A stretch of DNA of 51,696 nt, taken from Bacteroidales bacterium. Lineage in GTDB: Bacteria; Bacteroidota; Bacteroidia; Bacteroidales; UBA1715. The stretch is taken from positions 1-51,696 of the forward strand of contig JAGCOW010000005.1 in the NCBI GenBank assembly GCA_017642535.1, read 5' to 3'. This document shows, piece by piece, positions 8,670-17,740 of this stretch; positions within the stretch are counted from its first letter, which is position 1, and the number at the start of each line of letters is the position of its first letter. The notes beneath the pieces are model-generated. The model was not told the DNA's origin and did no database searches. It saw nothing but the letters and a program-made list of their open reading frames with translations. A program made the translations under genes and the position numbers.

Positions 8670-9044
8670 TTAGTATTCTATGAATTTAAAGTTCATTTTC
8701 AGGAATTTCGAGTATTGATTTCCTGACATAAGCATATCCAAATCCTCTTTTTCGTAGAACCAATGAACGGTAACATTATGTTTATCGACATATTTTTCAA
8801 TGGTAAGGAAAAGTTTGGCCAGCTGCTTCGACGATGAGGTATTGAAATATTCGATTTTAACCTCAAATATAAAATCCATCGCATCGTTTTCGTTCAACGT
8901 GGTGTCAATCCACTCCAAAACGGGTGCATAGAAATCAATCGCATTTTCGGGTAAAGAACGTCCAGAAACCGTGAATGTGTGCGTTTCCGCGTTAAAGTTT
9001 ATTTGCGGAGTATCTTCTGTTCCTTCAATGAAATAATTTTCCAT
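8670..9044 (-). CDS. SiaC-family regulatory phosphoprotein (DUF1987)
   Basis: A 124-residue single-domain protein with the DUF1987/SiaC pattern: DTPQINFNAETHTFTVSGRSLPENA near the start, then FYAPVLEWID. In Pseudomonas, SiaC is phosphorylated by SiaB, dephosphorylated by the phosphatase SiaA, and stimulates the diguanylate cyclase SiaD. None of those partners is nearby; instead the gene heads an operon with two lgt genes, which suggests another partner encoded elsewhere. The start at 9044 follows a promoter motif at 9099-9106. Confidence 0.85.
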   Translation of the reverse strand: MENYFIEGTEDTPQINFNAETHTFTVSGRSLPENAIDFYAPVLEWIDTTLNENDAMDFIFEVKIEYFNTSSSKQLAKLFLTIEKYVDKHNVTVHWFYEKEDLDMLMSGNQYSKFLKMNFKFIEY

Positions 9045-9093
9045 ATACCTACCTTTGATGAGAAAACGAATCTCGCCTATTTAAATTTTATAC

Positions 9094-9109
9094 CTCTACA
9101 AAGGTAGAG
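9094..9109 (-). promoter_or_regulatory. siaC promoter -7 motif with overlapping short inverted repeat
   Basis: On the minus strand TACCTTTG (9099-9106) matches TAnnTTTG. It is embedded in the short inverted repeat CTCTAC - AAAG - GTAGAG, which could be an operator. Confidence 0.5.
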
Positions 9110-9280
9110 ATTTAATTATAAAACAGCGTTTTTTTCTGTAATTTTTTTGTGATTGGCATTGAAAACACATCTTTCTCCGTGCGACACGTTATAAAATCGT
9201 GCGTTCGTAGATATTTATCAATTTATTTGTTGTTTTTCGTAGAGATTGTTTTTCTTTGCAAAAATTATAAAAATGACGTT

Positions 9281-12016
9281 ATGAGAAAAATAACTCTTTC
9301 TTTGTTGGCTCTTATATTGGCAACATTCGTTTTCGGTCAAAAGTTCCCTTTCCCTATGAATGAACAGTCATACAAGTATCCGTACGGAATTGTTGCCGAA
9401 AATCCTTGTAATGAACAAATTCAAGAGATTTTTCTTCGTTGGGACAAGACAATGTATCGTGAAAGTGCCGACGGGCAGTTTGGTCGCATACGCTTTGATT
9501 CTGAAGCTTACACCGTTTCTGAAGGTATTGGATATGGCATGTTGATTTACGTGTATATGGCAAGCGAAACTAATGATTTTTGCCAAGACCGATTCGACAA
9601 ATTGTATGCATATTACAAAAAATGGAGCGACAGTTACGGCTTGATGCACTGGAAAATCAATGGTTTCACGAGCGTTGAATCGTACAATGCCGCTACCGAC
9701 GCCGATTTGGACGTAGCCCTTGCCCTTTGTCTGGCGGCAAAACAATGGGGGTATTCATCGTCGTATTCCTATGCCGACGAAGCGGAGATCTTGTTGGACA
9801 ATATTTATAAAAAGGAAGTTGGCACGCACGAGGTAAATGGTAAATTGTTGACGTTGTTTAATCCAGGCGACAGTTGGAGCAGTACGGCAAACGCGTGTTA
9901 TTTTACAGTTGCTTCTGTTGGTGTGTATAAGCAGACACAGGAGTATTTCTCGTTTGCGATTCAACATGATTGGCAGACGGTTTACGATGACTGCCACACC
10001 TTTTTGGAGCTTTCCCAAAAAAATGGTGTTTGGGCCAATTGGAACAGTTGGGACGGCTCGTTAGTTGATAGAAGTCCGTACGATTTGACTTCAATGGATT
10101 GCGGATGGGATGCGTGTCGCGTTCCGTGGCGAGTTGGTTGGGATTATTTGTGGTTCGGTTCGGAAAGTAGCAAAAGAATGATGGCAAAAACGATTGAGAT
10201 GTTGACTGCCCGCGAACTGTTGGAAAAACCCGGGAAAGCAGGCGGTTTTTCAAATCTTGATGGCGAATCTTACAGCGACCTGACTACAACGGCAGGTAGT
10301 GGAAGTTCTGCATTTATGGGAGCTTATGCCTGTGCCTTGGCTACCGATGAGACGCAGCAAGCATATTTGAACGGCTTCCACGAAAGATTGTTGACGAGAG
10401 ATGAAAGTCCTTATTATTCTCCAACGTTGCAAGTGTTGTATTTGTTGGCTACGTCGGGAAATGCGGCTAATTTTTATGCTTTGGATGATTGTGCTCCTCA
10501 GATTATTGTAAATCCGGTATTGACTTCGGCCGAAACCGACGGGGAAATGATAGTTGTTTCGTGTAGCAAAATGATGTCGGAGTCAACGATAGATTTTAGT
10601 GGTTTCTCGTTGAATGTGAATGGTCAGGTGGTGGCCGACGCGTTTACGTTAATGATGATTTCGGAGAAAAACATTTATTTGGGACTCAAAGAAAACAGTG
10701 TTCTGGCAAACAATGCCGTCATTCTTTCTTATTCGGGCGACCAACTTGAAAGTACGCAAGGTGGAAAATTACAACCGGCACTTGCTATTCCCGTGCTCAA
10801 TCACGTGTTTGAGGTTGGTGGAAACACTAATTTGAGCGATTGTGAGACGGAAAATACCTTGCTCGGTGGCCGATGGTATTCTTATTCCGACGGTTCAAAA
10901 CAGTCGTACAAAGTAGTTGAATCGGGTGCAAATGGTACGGAACATTCAATTTATTTTGAGTTTACTGACATAAAAAGTTATGCTGGCACCGGATTCAACA
11001 TCTTGAATGGTGAATCGCCATTGGATTGTTCCGGTTCCACTGGTTTCTCGTTTTATCACAAGGGTGACGCTTGTATCTTAGAAGCGAAGACGGTGACAAA
11101 GAAAAATGCGGGATATTCATATCAAACCTACGACATTGAACCTCACGAAGAGTGGACAAAAATAGAACTGACGTGGGAAGACGTTGCCGACGATTTTATC
11201 ACGAGTGGTTATGTAACGGAAGTTACTGGTTTTCAATGGAAAGAAGTGACAGGAAGTGGCACGTTCTATATTGATGAAGTGGTGTTGATTGGCAGAACTA
11301 TTTCTCCTTCGGAAACGGATAGAAACCAGCTCACGACCACGCTTATCTCCGCTAATTCGCTGTATGCCAATGCCACCACGGAAAAATATTCACAAGCGGC
11401 AATTGACAAATTTGCGACAGAAATACAATCAGCAGCAAGTGAATATCTAAATACACAAGCTACGTTTGCAGAGCTTGATTCCACAAATACGGCTCTCAAT
11501 GCGGCCATTTCTGCCTTCCAGTCTTCGTCGTACGGCGACAAGAAAGTTTTGGATAAGGCAATCAAAGCGGCGCAGTTGGTAAGTTCCGAAGCAATTATTG
11601 GCACGGCAAAAGGAAATTATCCACAAACGGCGAAAGACGAATTGGATGCCGCAATAGCAGAGGCACAAAATGCGTACGACACGTTTGGTCTTACAACAAG
11701 CGAAATTTCACAAGCCGTTTCCGTTTTGGAGAAAGCAGTGAAAAAATTCAAAGCAGGTGTGATAAAGACGGCGATAGAATCGGTTTCTGTTGAGGTAAGC
11801 ATTTATCCAAATCCTTGTGTGTCAGAGATTTTTGTAGAAGGGAATGACGAGATCTCTTACATAGAACTTGTAGGAATCAACGGAATGAGAACTAAGATTG
11901 CTGTAAATCAATCAAATGCGACAATTCCTATGAACGATTTCCCTACGGGAATATACACGCTTCGAATTGTTTTTGTTGACGGGAAGATAAGTCTTTCGCA
12001 AATTGTGAAGAAATAA
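9281..12016 (+). CDS. GH8 endoglucanase, multidomain, type IX secreted
   Basis: Secreted beta-glucanase (cellulase, lichenase or similar) of glycoside hydrolase family 8, 911 residues. The ATG at 9281 begins a clear signal peptide MRKITLSLLALILATFVFG; an upstream extension to 9149 does not. The catalytic domain (about 20-400) has SEGIGYGM with the proton-donor Glu81 and ATDADLD with Asp140 and Asp142, the family signature. Next comes an Ig-like stretch, then a carbohydrate-binding-like module (bases about 10838-11297) related to the one in the gene at 1-1177. A helical region with two FIVAR-like repeats follows (KYSQAAIDKF; NYPQTAKDELDAAIAEAQ). The last 75 residues (SIYPNPCVSEIFVEG to SLSQIVKK) are a type A T9SS sorting domain. 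It converges on rseP with only 6 bases between. Confidence 0.94.
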   Translation: MRKITLSLLALILATFVFGQKFPFPMNEQSYKYPYGIVAENPCNEQIQEIFLRWDKTMYRESADGQFGRIRFDSEAYTVSEGIGYGMLIYVYMASETNDFCQDRFDKLYAYYKKWSDSYGLMHWKINGFTSVESYNAATDADLDVALALCLAAKQWGYSSSYSYADEAEILLDNIYKKEVGTHEVNGKLLTLFNPGDSWSSTANACYFTVASVGVYKQTQEYFSFAIQHDWQTVYDDCHTFLELSQKNGVWANWNSWDGSLVDRSPYDLTSMDCGWDACRVPWRVGWDYLWFGSESSKRMMAKTIEMLTARELLEKPGKAGGFSNLDGESYSDLTTTAGSGSSAFMGAYACALATDETQQAYLNGFHERLLTRDESPYYSPTLQVLYLLATSGNAANFYALDDCAPQIIVNPVLTSAETDGEMIVVSCSKMMSESTIDFSGFSLNVNGQVVADAFTLMMISEKNIYLGLKENSVLANNAVILSYSGDQLESTQGGKLQPALAIPVLNHVFEVGGNTNLSDCETENTLLGGRWYSYSDGSKQSYKVVESGANGTEHSIYFEFTDIKSYAGTGFNILNGESPLDCSGSTGFSFYHKGDACILEAKTVTKKNAGYSYQTYDIEPHEEWTKIELTWEDVADDFITSGYVTEVTGFQWKEVTGSGTFYIDEVVLIGRTISPSETDRNQLTTTLISANSLYANATTEKYSQAAIDKFATEIQSAASEYLNTQATFAELDSTNTALNAAISAFQSSSYGDKKVLDKAIKAAQLVSSEAIIGTAKGNYPQTAKDELDAAIAEAQNAYDTFGLTTSEISQAVSVLEKAVKKFKAGVIKTAIESVSVEVSIYPNPCVSEIFVEGNDEISYIELVGINGMRTKIAVNQSNATIPMNDFPTGIYTLRIVFVDGKISLSQIVKK

Positions 12017-12022
12017 CGGCGT

Positions 12023-13324
12023 TTAGAACAATCGTCCGAAATCCAAGAACAACGCATAGAAAAATATGGCGAAAATTATCGCCATGCCTATCATTTGTGC
12101 TTTGATTAAGACTTTTTCGCTTGGTTTGCGACGGATAATCAGTTCCACAAGTAAAAAGAGCAGATGCCCGCCGTCAAGTCCTGGAATGGGTAGGATGTTC
12201 ATAAATGCGAGTATCACCGAAAACAACGCCGCCAACGACCAGAATTGTCTCCAATTCCATTCCTTGTCGTACATTTTTCCCATCGACACAAAGGTTCCCA
12301 CTTGTTGCGAGCCCTCTTTGGTGAATACGAGTTTGAACTGTTTCACGTAAAATGTCAGGGTGCTGAATCCCATTTTTATGCCTTCGGGAATGGATTGCAA
12401 CAGGGAATATTTTTCAGTGACCGTTTCAAACAGGTTGTAGGCAGTTTTTGTGTATGCACCGATTTTCCCTTCCTCGGAAACGGTTACGGGAATTTTTTCT
12501 TCGAAACTATGTCTTACAACTGTTAAAACAACATCCTTGCCTGCAAAAGGTTTCACGCTTTTCGCAAAATCCATAAACGACAGTGTTGGAACGGAATCAA
12601 TTGCGACGATTCGGTCGCCCACGCGCAAATCGGAACGTGATGCAGGAGTGTTCGGCATGATAGAATCAATTACAAAAGGGAAGTTTTCAATGAGAAAAAA
12701 TGAATTTGGATTGGCAAGAATCCGTTTTTCTATGTCTTCGGGAATGTTGATTTGGATTTCTCTTCCGTTACGCTCTACCGTTACGGTTTTGGCATCGTCA
12801 AGTAAAATCTGCGAAACGGCATTGCTCAACGTTTTGGGCTGTTTGTCATCAACAAAAATGATTTTATCGCCGTTTTCAAAGCCAATGCTATGTGCCGTTG
12901 AGTCGCAATACACGCCATATTCCAAGTTTTGTAAGGGCAAATATGTTTTCCCAAAGGCAAACGAAAGTGCTGAATAAATAATGATTGCCGTAAGAAAATT
13001 GAACAACACGCCGCCAATGATTATCATAAACCGTTGTCCCCACGATTTTGAGCGATATTCCCACGGCTTCGGCTCGGATGCTAATTGACCCTTGTCCAAT
13101 GATTCATCAACCATTCCGGCAATTTTGCAGTAACCGCCAAGCGGGAGCCATCCAATGCCATATTCCGTTTCTCCTTTTTTAATTTTGAACAACGAAAACC
13201 ATGGGTCAAAGAATAGGTAAAACTTGTCAACCCTCGTTTTGGAAAGTTTGGCAAACGTAAAATGCCCCAATTCGTGGAGTATAATTAAAAGAGCTAAAGT
13301 CGTTATCAGTTGAAGAGCTTGCAT
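12023..13324 (-). CDS. rseP: Site-2 (RseP-type) intramembrane zinc metalloprotease
   Basis: Membrane-embedded protease that cuts transmembrane substrates such as anti-sigma factors or signal-peptide remnants. Zinc motif HELGH at residues 17-21 in the first membrane helix; a PDZ region around residues 200-280; the third ligand motif NILPIPGLDGGHLLF near residue 390. 433 residues is normal. The start overlaps the dxr stop by one base, and it is the last gene of the five-gene minus-strand operon. The substrate in this organism is unknown. Confidence 0.96.
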   Translation of the reverse strand: MQALQLITTLALLIILHELGHFTFAKLSKTRVDKFYLFFDPWFSLFKIKKGETEYGIGWLPLGGYCKIAGMVDESLDKGQLASEPKPWEYRSKSWGQRFMIIIGGVLFNFLTAIIIYSALSFAFGKTYLPLQNLEYGVYCDSTAHSIGFENGDKIIFVDDKQPKTLSNAVSQILLDDAKTVTVERNGREIQINIPEDIEKRILANPNSFFLIENFPFVIDSIMPNTPASRSDLRVGDRIVAIDSVPTLSFMDFAKSVKPFAGKDVVLTVVRHSFEEKIPVTVSEEGKIGAYTKTAYNLFETVTEKYSLLQSIPEGIKMGFSTLTFYVKQFKLVFTKEGSQQVGTFVSMGKMYDKEWNWRQFWSLAALFSVILAFMNILPIPGLDGGHLLFLLVELIIRRKPSEKVLIKAQMIGMAIIFAIFFYALFLDFGRLF

Positions 13325-14478
13325 TATAATAGTGTTTTTGCAAAATTCATTGATTCCTCGTGCGTTGCAACGTAGTCTTCCAATGTTGGTTCGGCAATGA
13401 ACGGAATCTTCTGAATGGTTTTTTCAATCAAATCTGACATGCCAAAGAAAGAAATTTCATCCTTCAGAAATGCTGCGACAGCCACTTCGTTAGCGGCATT
13501 CATTATACAAGGCACGTTTCCGCCTTTTTCGATAGACGAAAGGGCAATGTCAAGATTTCGGAACAATTTACGATTGGGCTCCTCAAAAGTTAAATCCTTG
13601 TATTCAAACAAGTTAACTCTTGGAAAATCGGCTTTCAATCGTTCAGGATAACTGAAAGCATACTGAATCGGAATCCGCATATCGGGCATTCCAAGCTGTG
13701 CTTTTATTGAACCATCTTCAAATTGTACGGCGGAGTGAACGATTGATTGTGGATGAACCAACACTTCAATGTTTTTTGGTGCAACGTTGAACAACCATTT
13801 TGCTTCAATCACCTCCAGACCTTTGTTCATAAGCGAAGCGGAATCTATGGTTACTTTTGCGCCCATGCTCCAATTAGGGTGTTTCAGTGCCTGCGCCTTG
13901 GTAACAGTTTCAAGTTGCTCGCGGGTGAATTTCCTAAACGGTCCGCCCGAAGCGGTAAGCAAGATTTTTTCTGGTTTGTTGCCACATTGCAATTCACCGT
14001 GAAGACATTGGAATATGGCAGAATGTTCCGAATCAACGGGAACAATGCCCGATTTAGGGTGTTCTTTCAGTAATTTGTTGACTAATTGTCCTGCAACTAC
14101 AAGCACTTCCTTGTTTGCCAACGCAATGATTTTATCGTGTTTTATGGCGTTGATTACGGGGGCAAGTCCTGCGTAGCCGACCAGTGCCCCAAGCACCATA
14201 TCAACCGACTCCATTTCAACCACGTCGGTCAGTGATTCTGTTCCTGTGAAAACCTTTATCATGTGCGGTTCCAACACTTTTGAAACATAATCATACTTGT
14301 CGGGATTGGAAATAACAACTACGTTGGGATTGAACTTGATGGCCTGTTCTATCAGTAAATCCGCATTATTGTGTGCCGTAAGAACTTCCACGGAAAATTC
14401 GTCGGTATGGCGTGAAATCACGTCCAGCGCCTGTGTCCCTATGGAACCTGTGGAACCTAAAAGAGCGATTCGTTTCAT
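13324..14478 (-). CDS. dxr: 1-deoxy-D-xylulose 5-phosphate reductoisomerase
   Basis: NADPH-dependent second step of the MEP (non-mevalonate) isoprenoid pathway. N-terminal Rossmann motif LGSTGSIGTQ; catalytic region with VPVDSEHSAIFQCL and TASGGPF; the SNW-type loop appears as HPNWSMGAKVTIDSASLMNKGLEVIEAKWLF. I use the ATG at 14478 (384 residues), one base after the stop of the M23 gene; a start 12 bases upstream is possible. It stands between an envelope peptidase and rseP. ispD of the same pathway is at 43037, and the polyprenyl synthase heading this operon uses the product. Confidence 0.97.
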   Translation of the reverse strand: MKRIALLGSTGSIGTQALDVISRHTDEFSVEVLTAHNNADLLIEQAIKFNPNVVVISNPDKYDYVSKVLEPHMIKVFTGTESLTDVVEMESVDMVLGALVGYAGLAPVINAIKHDKIIALANKEVLVVAGQLVNKLLKEHPKSGIVPVDSEHSAIFQCLHGELQCGNKPEKILLTASGGPFRKFTREQLETVTKAQALKHPNWSMGAKVTIDSASLMNKGLEVIEAKWLFNVAPKNIEVLVHPQSIVHSAVQFEDGSIKAQLGMPDMRIPIQYAFSYPERLKADFPRVNLFEYKDLTFEEPNRKLFRNLDIALSSIEKGGNVPCIMNAANEVAVAAFLKDEISFFGMSDLIEKTIQKIPFIAEPTLEDYVATHEESMNFAKTLL

Positions 14479-14479
14479 A

Positions 14480-15367
14480 CTAATATACAATGTAATTTTC
14501 GGAGTTCACGGGTTTTCCTTCGTGCCATAATTCAAAGTGAAGATGAGGTCCCACTGTCAAATTTCCGGTATTTCCCAACAACGCAATTCCTTCGCCGGCA
14601 TTGACGTGATCGCCAGTTTTCTTCAATAATTTTGAGTTATGTTTATACACCGAAACAAAGTCGTTGCTATGTTGTATCATAATGGTATAGCCCGTTTCCA
14701 CTGTCCAAGAATCAAGAATGACGGTGCCTGCGAGCACGGCGTGGATAATGCTGTTTTCTGCCGCAACAACGTCGGTTCCAAAGTGACCATTGCTAAAATT
14801 GCTCGACACAATGCCGTTGATTGGCGGATAGAAAAACAAATTTTCTATACGAACGCCAGCAGTATTTGCGTGAAAGTTCACGTTTAACGCCTCGTTTTCT
14901 TGGATTTCCATTCGGAGCATAGAATCGGCAGGTGACAAGTCGAAATTCAGATTTGCGTAATTTTCATTCGTAACGACAATGGAATCAAGCAGTTCGTATG
15001 CCGAAGGATCTTCGCCATTAAGAATAGTTTGCAAAATCTGCATTTTTTGAGCATATAGTTTCATCTCATATTCAAGAGAATCAACAAGTTCCGCATTGCG
15101 TTCAATTTTTTCGCGTTCTTCCAATTCGGGATAATTCGGAATGATATATTCTTTCAGAGGCGTATATGCAATGACTAAATACACGACAAATATCAGAACT
15201 ACAGCACAGGTTGTGATAAAAAGTAACACGTTTGAGAGCGAAAGATGCAAAGAAAATACCTCCGCGAAGGTTTTCGTATCCCGAATCGTCAGTTTGTATT
15301 TGGCGTGCATTTTTTGAAGTCGCCGCTGACGTTTTTCTTTTCTCGATAATTTAGATTTATTGCTCAT
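14480..15367 (-). CDS. M23 (LytM) family metallopeptidase, membrane-anchored
   Basis: Predicted periplasmic endopeptidase, or regulator, of peptidoglycan. I chose the ATG at 15367 (295 residues); upstream codons to 15442 lie within the ABC ATPase gene. Layout: basic N-terminus (about 1-30), one membrane helix (about 46-68), a periplasmic coiled-coil-like linker (about 75-120), then the LytM domain with zinc-site motifs HFGTD and HLHFELW. All expected zinc ligands appear present, so it may be catalytic. The start overlaps the end of the ABC ATPase gene by 11 bases. Confidence 0.9.
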   Translation of the reverse strand: MSNKSKLSRKEKRQRRLQKMHAKYKLTIRDTKTFAEVFSLHLSLSNVLLFITTCAVVLIFVVYLVIAYTPLKEYIIPNYPELEEREKIERNAELVDSLEYEMKLYAQKMQILQTILNGEDPSAYELLDSIVVTNENYANLNFDLSPADSMLRMEIQENEALNVNFHANTAGVRIENLFFYPPINGIVSSNFSNGHFGTDVVAAENSIIHAVLAGTVILDSWTVETGYTIMIQHSNDFVSVYKHNSKLLKKTGDHVNAGEGIALLGNTGNLTVGPHLHFELWHEGKPVNSENYIVY

Positions 15368-16022
15368 TAGATATAATTTTTCCGTCCTCCATCTTAATAA
15401 CTCTGTCTGAAATTCCGGCGAGTGTATCGTCGTGAGTAACAATCACAAAGGTTTGATGGAACGTATCTCGTAAACGTAAAATCAATTCGTGTAATTCTGC
15501 CTTATGTTGGGAATCAAGATTTCCCGACGGCTCGTCGGCAAACACCACGGCAGGGTTGTTCATAATTGCCCGCGCCACTGCAACTCGTTGCTGCTCGCCA
15601 CCCGAAAGTTCCGAGGGTTTGTGCGTCATTCGTTCCGAAAGATTCAAAAACGAAAGTAATTCTTTTGCCCGAGTTTCCGATTGCTTCAGCGTTTTTCCTT
15701 GCAATAACGCTGGCAGACATACATTTTCAAGTGCTGTGAATTCAGGCAAAAGCTGATGAAATTGGAACACAAAACCAATATGCTCGTTTCGGAATCTTGC
15801 CAATTCTTTTTCTTTCAAAGAACGAATTTCCGTATCGAGAATTTTCACCGAACCCTCGTCTGCTTTGAGCAAAGTTCCCATAATTTGGAGCAAGGTGGTT
15901 TTCCCCGCGCCACTTTTCCCCACTATCGAAACAATCTCACCGTTGTTAACGTCCAAGTCAATGCCTTTCAGCACTGGAAGGTTGCCAAACGATTTTTGTA
16001 TGTTTCTCACTTCAATAATCAT
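15357..16022 (-). CDS. LolD-like ABC transporter ATP-binding protein
   Basis: ATPase subunit of the LolD/MacB group: 221 residues, Walker [10 protein letters not shown] (about 35-43), signature [14 protein letters not shown], Walker [14 protein letters not shown], and the H-loop at VTHDD. LolD works with LolC/E to release lipoproteins from the inner membrane. No permease gene is adjacent, so the partner must be elsewhere and an FtsE- or MacB-like role cannot be excluded. It sits 30 bases after the polyprenyl synthase gene in the same operon. Confidence 0.88.
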   Translation of the reverse strand: MIIEVRNIQKSFGNLPVLKGIDLDVNNGEIVSIVGKSGAGKTTLLQIMGTLLKADEGSVKILDTEIRSLKEKELARFRNEHIGFVFQFHQLLPEFTALENVCLPALLQGKTLKQSETRAKELLSFLNLSERMTHKPSELSGGEQQRVAVARAIMNNPAVVFADEPSGNLDSQHKAELHELILRLRDTFHQTFVIVTHDDTLAGISDRVIKMEDGKIISNEQ

Positions 16023-16052
16023 AGTGCAAAGAAAATCAAAAATATTGAGATT

Positions 16053-17027
16053 TTATTGTTTCGTCAAGGCAATAAAGTCAATCAGTCCCACGAGTGCCGT
16101 GCGTGCTTCGCTTTCGGGGAACAGAAAACATTGGCGTTTTGCTTCTTCGCAAAAACTGATTTGTCGTTGTGTGGCATAATCTATTCCGCCTTTTTCGCGG
16201 ACAAATTCTGCCAATTCTTCCAATTTTTCCTGTTTGTTGCCGTGGTGCTCCAACTTGAACAATATTTTCTCCCGTTCCACGAACGACAGTTTAGAAATGG
16301 CATAGAGCAACGGGAGCGTCTGCTTTTTTTCCTGCAAGTCGTTCAATGTTTTTTTGCCAAGAACCGACGTGCGGGAATAGTCAAGAACGTCGTCACGAAT
16401 TTGGAACGCCAGGCCCAACAGTTCGGCAATACGTTCAATACGTTCAATTTCCTCGTTGGTTGCTTTCTTGCTCGAATATGCGCCAGTTACCATCGAAACC
16501 ACGAACAATGCTGCCGTTTTTGCCTTAATTATTTCGTAATACGTTTGTTCCGAATTCTCCAAGGAGCGAGCATGTTCAATCTGCATCAGTTCGCCCTCGC
16601 TCATTTTTTTCACGCCTTGCGACATTATCTCCAACGCCTTGATTTCATTCTTTTCAATGGCATAAAGCAAGCCCTTTGCCAGGTAATAATCACCAGCAAG
16701 AACGGCAATTTTGTTTTTCCATTTTGCCTTTACCGACAACAGATTTCTCCGTGTCTCCGAATCATCAACCACATCGTCGTGAATCAAAGTGGCATTGTGC
16801 AGAAGTTCAACCATATAGGCGGCGGAAAACGTGGATTCCGTCACGTCGCCAAACAGTCGTGCCGAAAGAAACGTCATTGCCGGACGGATTTGTTTCCCCC
16901 TGTTGCCAAATACGTATTTTGAAATCACATTTAGCAAATTCGTCTTCGAAAGCAAGTTCGGTTCAAACATTTGGTTGAACTGCTTAATATCGTCTTGAAT
17001 TATCTGTGGAAAGGTATATTCTGACAT
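16053..17027 (-). CDS. Polyprenyl (all-trans) diphosphate synthase
   Basis: Chain-elongating prenyltransferase that adds isopentenyl units to make the long side chain of menaquinone. 324 residues. First aspartate-rich motif in LIHDDVVDDS (Asp84, Asp85, Asp88), second in QIRDDVLDY near residue 216, plus GNRGKQIRPA near the N-terminus. The product length (hepta- to octaprenyl) is set by residues before the first motif and cannot be stated firmly. It is the first gene of the operon with the ABC ATPase, M23, dxr and rseP; a promoter motif is at 17048-17055. Confidence 0.93.
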   Translation of the reverse strand: MSEYTFPQIIQDDIKQFNQMFEPNLLSKTNLLNVISKYVFGNRGKQIRPAMTFLSARLFGDVTESTFSAAYMVELLHNATLIHDDVVDDSETRRNLLSVKAKWKNKIAVLAGDYYLAKGLLYAIEKNEIKALEIMSQGVKKMSEGELMQIEHARSLENSEQTYYEIIKAKTAALFVVSMVTGAYSSKKATNEEIERIERIAELLGLAFQIRDDVLDYSRTSVLGKKTLNDLQEKKQTLPLLYAISKLSFVEREKILFKLEHHGNKQEKLEELAEFVREKGGIDYATQRQISFCEEAKRQCFLFPESEARTALVGLIDFIALTKQ

Positions 17028-17047
17028 CTACATTGATTTTCGATTGT

Positions 17048-17055
17048 CAAAGATA
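17048..17055 (-). promoter_or_regulatory. Promoter -7 motif of the polyprenyl synthase operon
   Basis: The minus strand reads TATCTTTG, 20 bases upstream of the ATG at 17027; it is divergent from the yraN promoter. Confidence 0.6.
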
Positions 17056-17106
17056 GTATTATTATAAATGAAAGACGCTAAAAACGAGGAAAAACTAAAA
17101 AAATAG

Positions 17107-17114
17107 TATTTTTG
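17107..17114 (+). promoter_or_regulatory. Promoter -7 motif of yraN
   Basis: TATTTTTG followed by C, 24 bases before the ATG at 17139. It matches TAnnTTTG. Confidence 0.6.
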
Positions 17115-17138
17115 CGTCACACCAATAATTGTAATGCT

Positions 17139-17507
17139 ATGGAAATAAAAACAATTGAAAATGTAGGTTCGTGGGGCGAAGAGACTGCCCGAAAACATTT
17201 GGAATCAAAAGGTTACGTAATCCTTGAACAAAATTGGCGCTGTTCACATAGGGAAGTTGATATTATTGCAAAACAAAATAATATCGTAATATTTGTCGAG
17301 GTAAAAACTCGTACAACTTCATTCCGAAGCCCTATTGACGCTGTTGACCGACAAAAACAAAAGCTGCTGATTAGTGCCGCTAATTATTATGTGCGGCAAA
17401 AAAATCTTGATTGCGACATTCGTTTCGACATCATTTCTATTGTCGTTTCCAACGGTTCTGTCGATTTGGAACATATTGAAAACGCATTTTATCCCCGTGT
17501 TCGATAA
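17139..17507 (+). CDS. yraN: YraN family (UPF0102) nuclease-fold protein
   Basis: Small cytoplasmic protein (122 residues from the ATG at 17139) with the UPF0102 pattern: GEETARKHLESKGYVILEQNWR, then REVDIIAKQNNIVIFVEVKTRT. The D...E.K arrangement (VDII..., VEVKTR) is the restriction-endonuclease-like active site seen in Holliday-junction-resolvase-like folds. A role in DNA repair or transformation is inferred from the family, not shown. A REP palindrome followed by T residues lies 20 bases after the stop and may end its transcript. Confidence 0.92.
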   Translation: MEIKTIENVGSWGEETARKHLESKGYVILEQNWRCSHREVDIIAKQNNIVIFVEVKTRTTSFRSPIDAVDRQKQKLLISAANYYVRQKNLDCDIRFDIISIVVSNGSVDLEHIENAFYPRVR

Positions 17508-17526
17508 ATAATTCATGATAAATCAG

Positions 17527-17554
17527 GTAGAGACGATGTGCACATCGTCTCTAC
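17527..17554. repeat. REP-like palindrome, type A, perfect; possible terminator of yraN
   Basis: The arms GTAGAGACG/CGTCTCTAC flank the palindromic centre ATGTGCACAT; every base pairs. It is followed by GTTTTTT, so on the plus strand it has the form of an intrinsic terminator. Confidence 0.9.
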
Positions 17555-17662
17555 GTTTTTTATGGATATTTATTGATATTGATTTATTTTTATTTATTGT
17601 TATATATAATAAAAAAATATGTTTATTACGATAAAATAAAATTAAAAATATCTGAAAAATGC

Positions 17663-17692
17663 TTGGATGGAATAAAAAAAGCAGTACTTTTG
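17663..17692 (+). promoter_or_regulatory. Promoter (-33/-7) of the secreted three-gene operon
   Basis: TTG at 17663-17665, then 19 bases, then TACTTTTG at 17685-17692, the canonical Bacteroidota arrangement. The ATG is at 17741, leaving a leader of roughly 40 bases. Confidence 0.7.
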
Positions 17693-17740
17693 CCCTTGAA
17701 AAAGAGAGTTCACATAATATTAACTAATACAAAAACAATT

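Noticed and set aside
9149..9280. Upstream extension of the GH8 gene
   Set aside because: The 44 extra residues lack signal character at their start and cover a likely promoter (TTTCTTTGC near 9251-9259), while the ATG at 9281 begins a clean signal peptide.
15756..16922. 388-codon open frame antisense to the polyprenyl synthase and ABC ATPase genes
   Set aside because: The opposite strand carries well-conserved enzymes; this frame is Phe/Gln/Arg-rich without domains and is a shadow.
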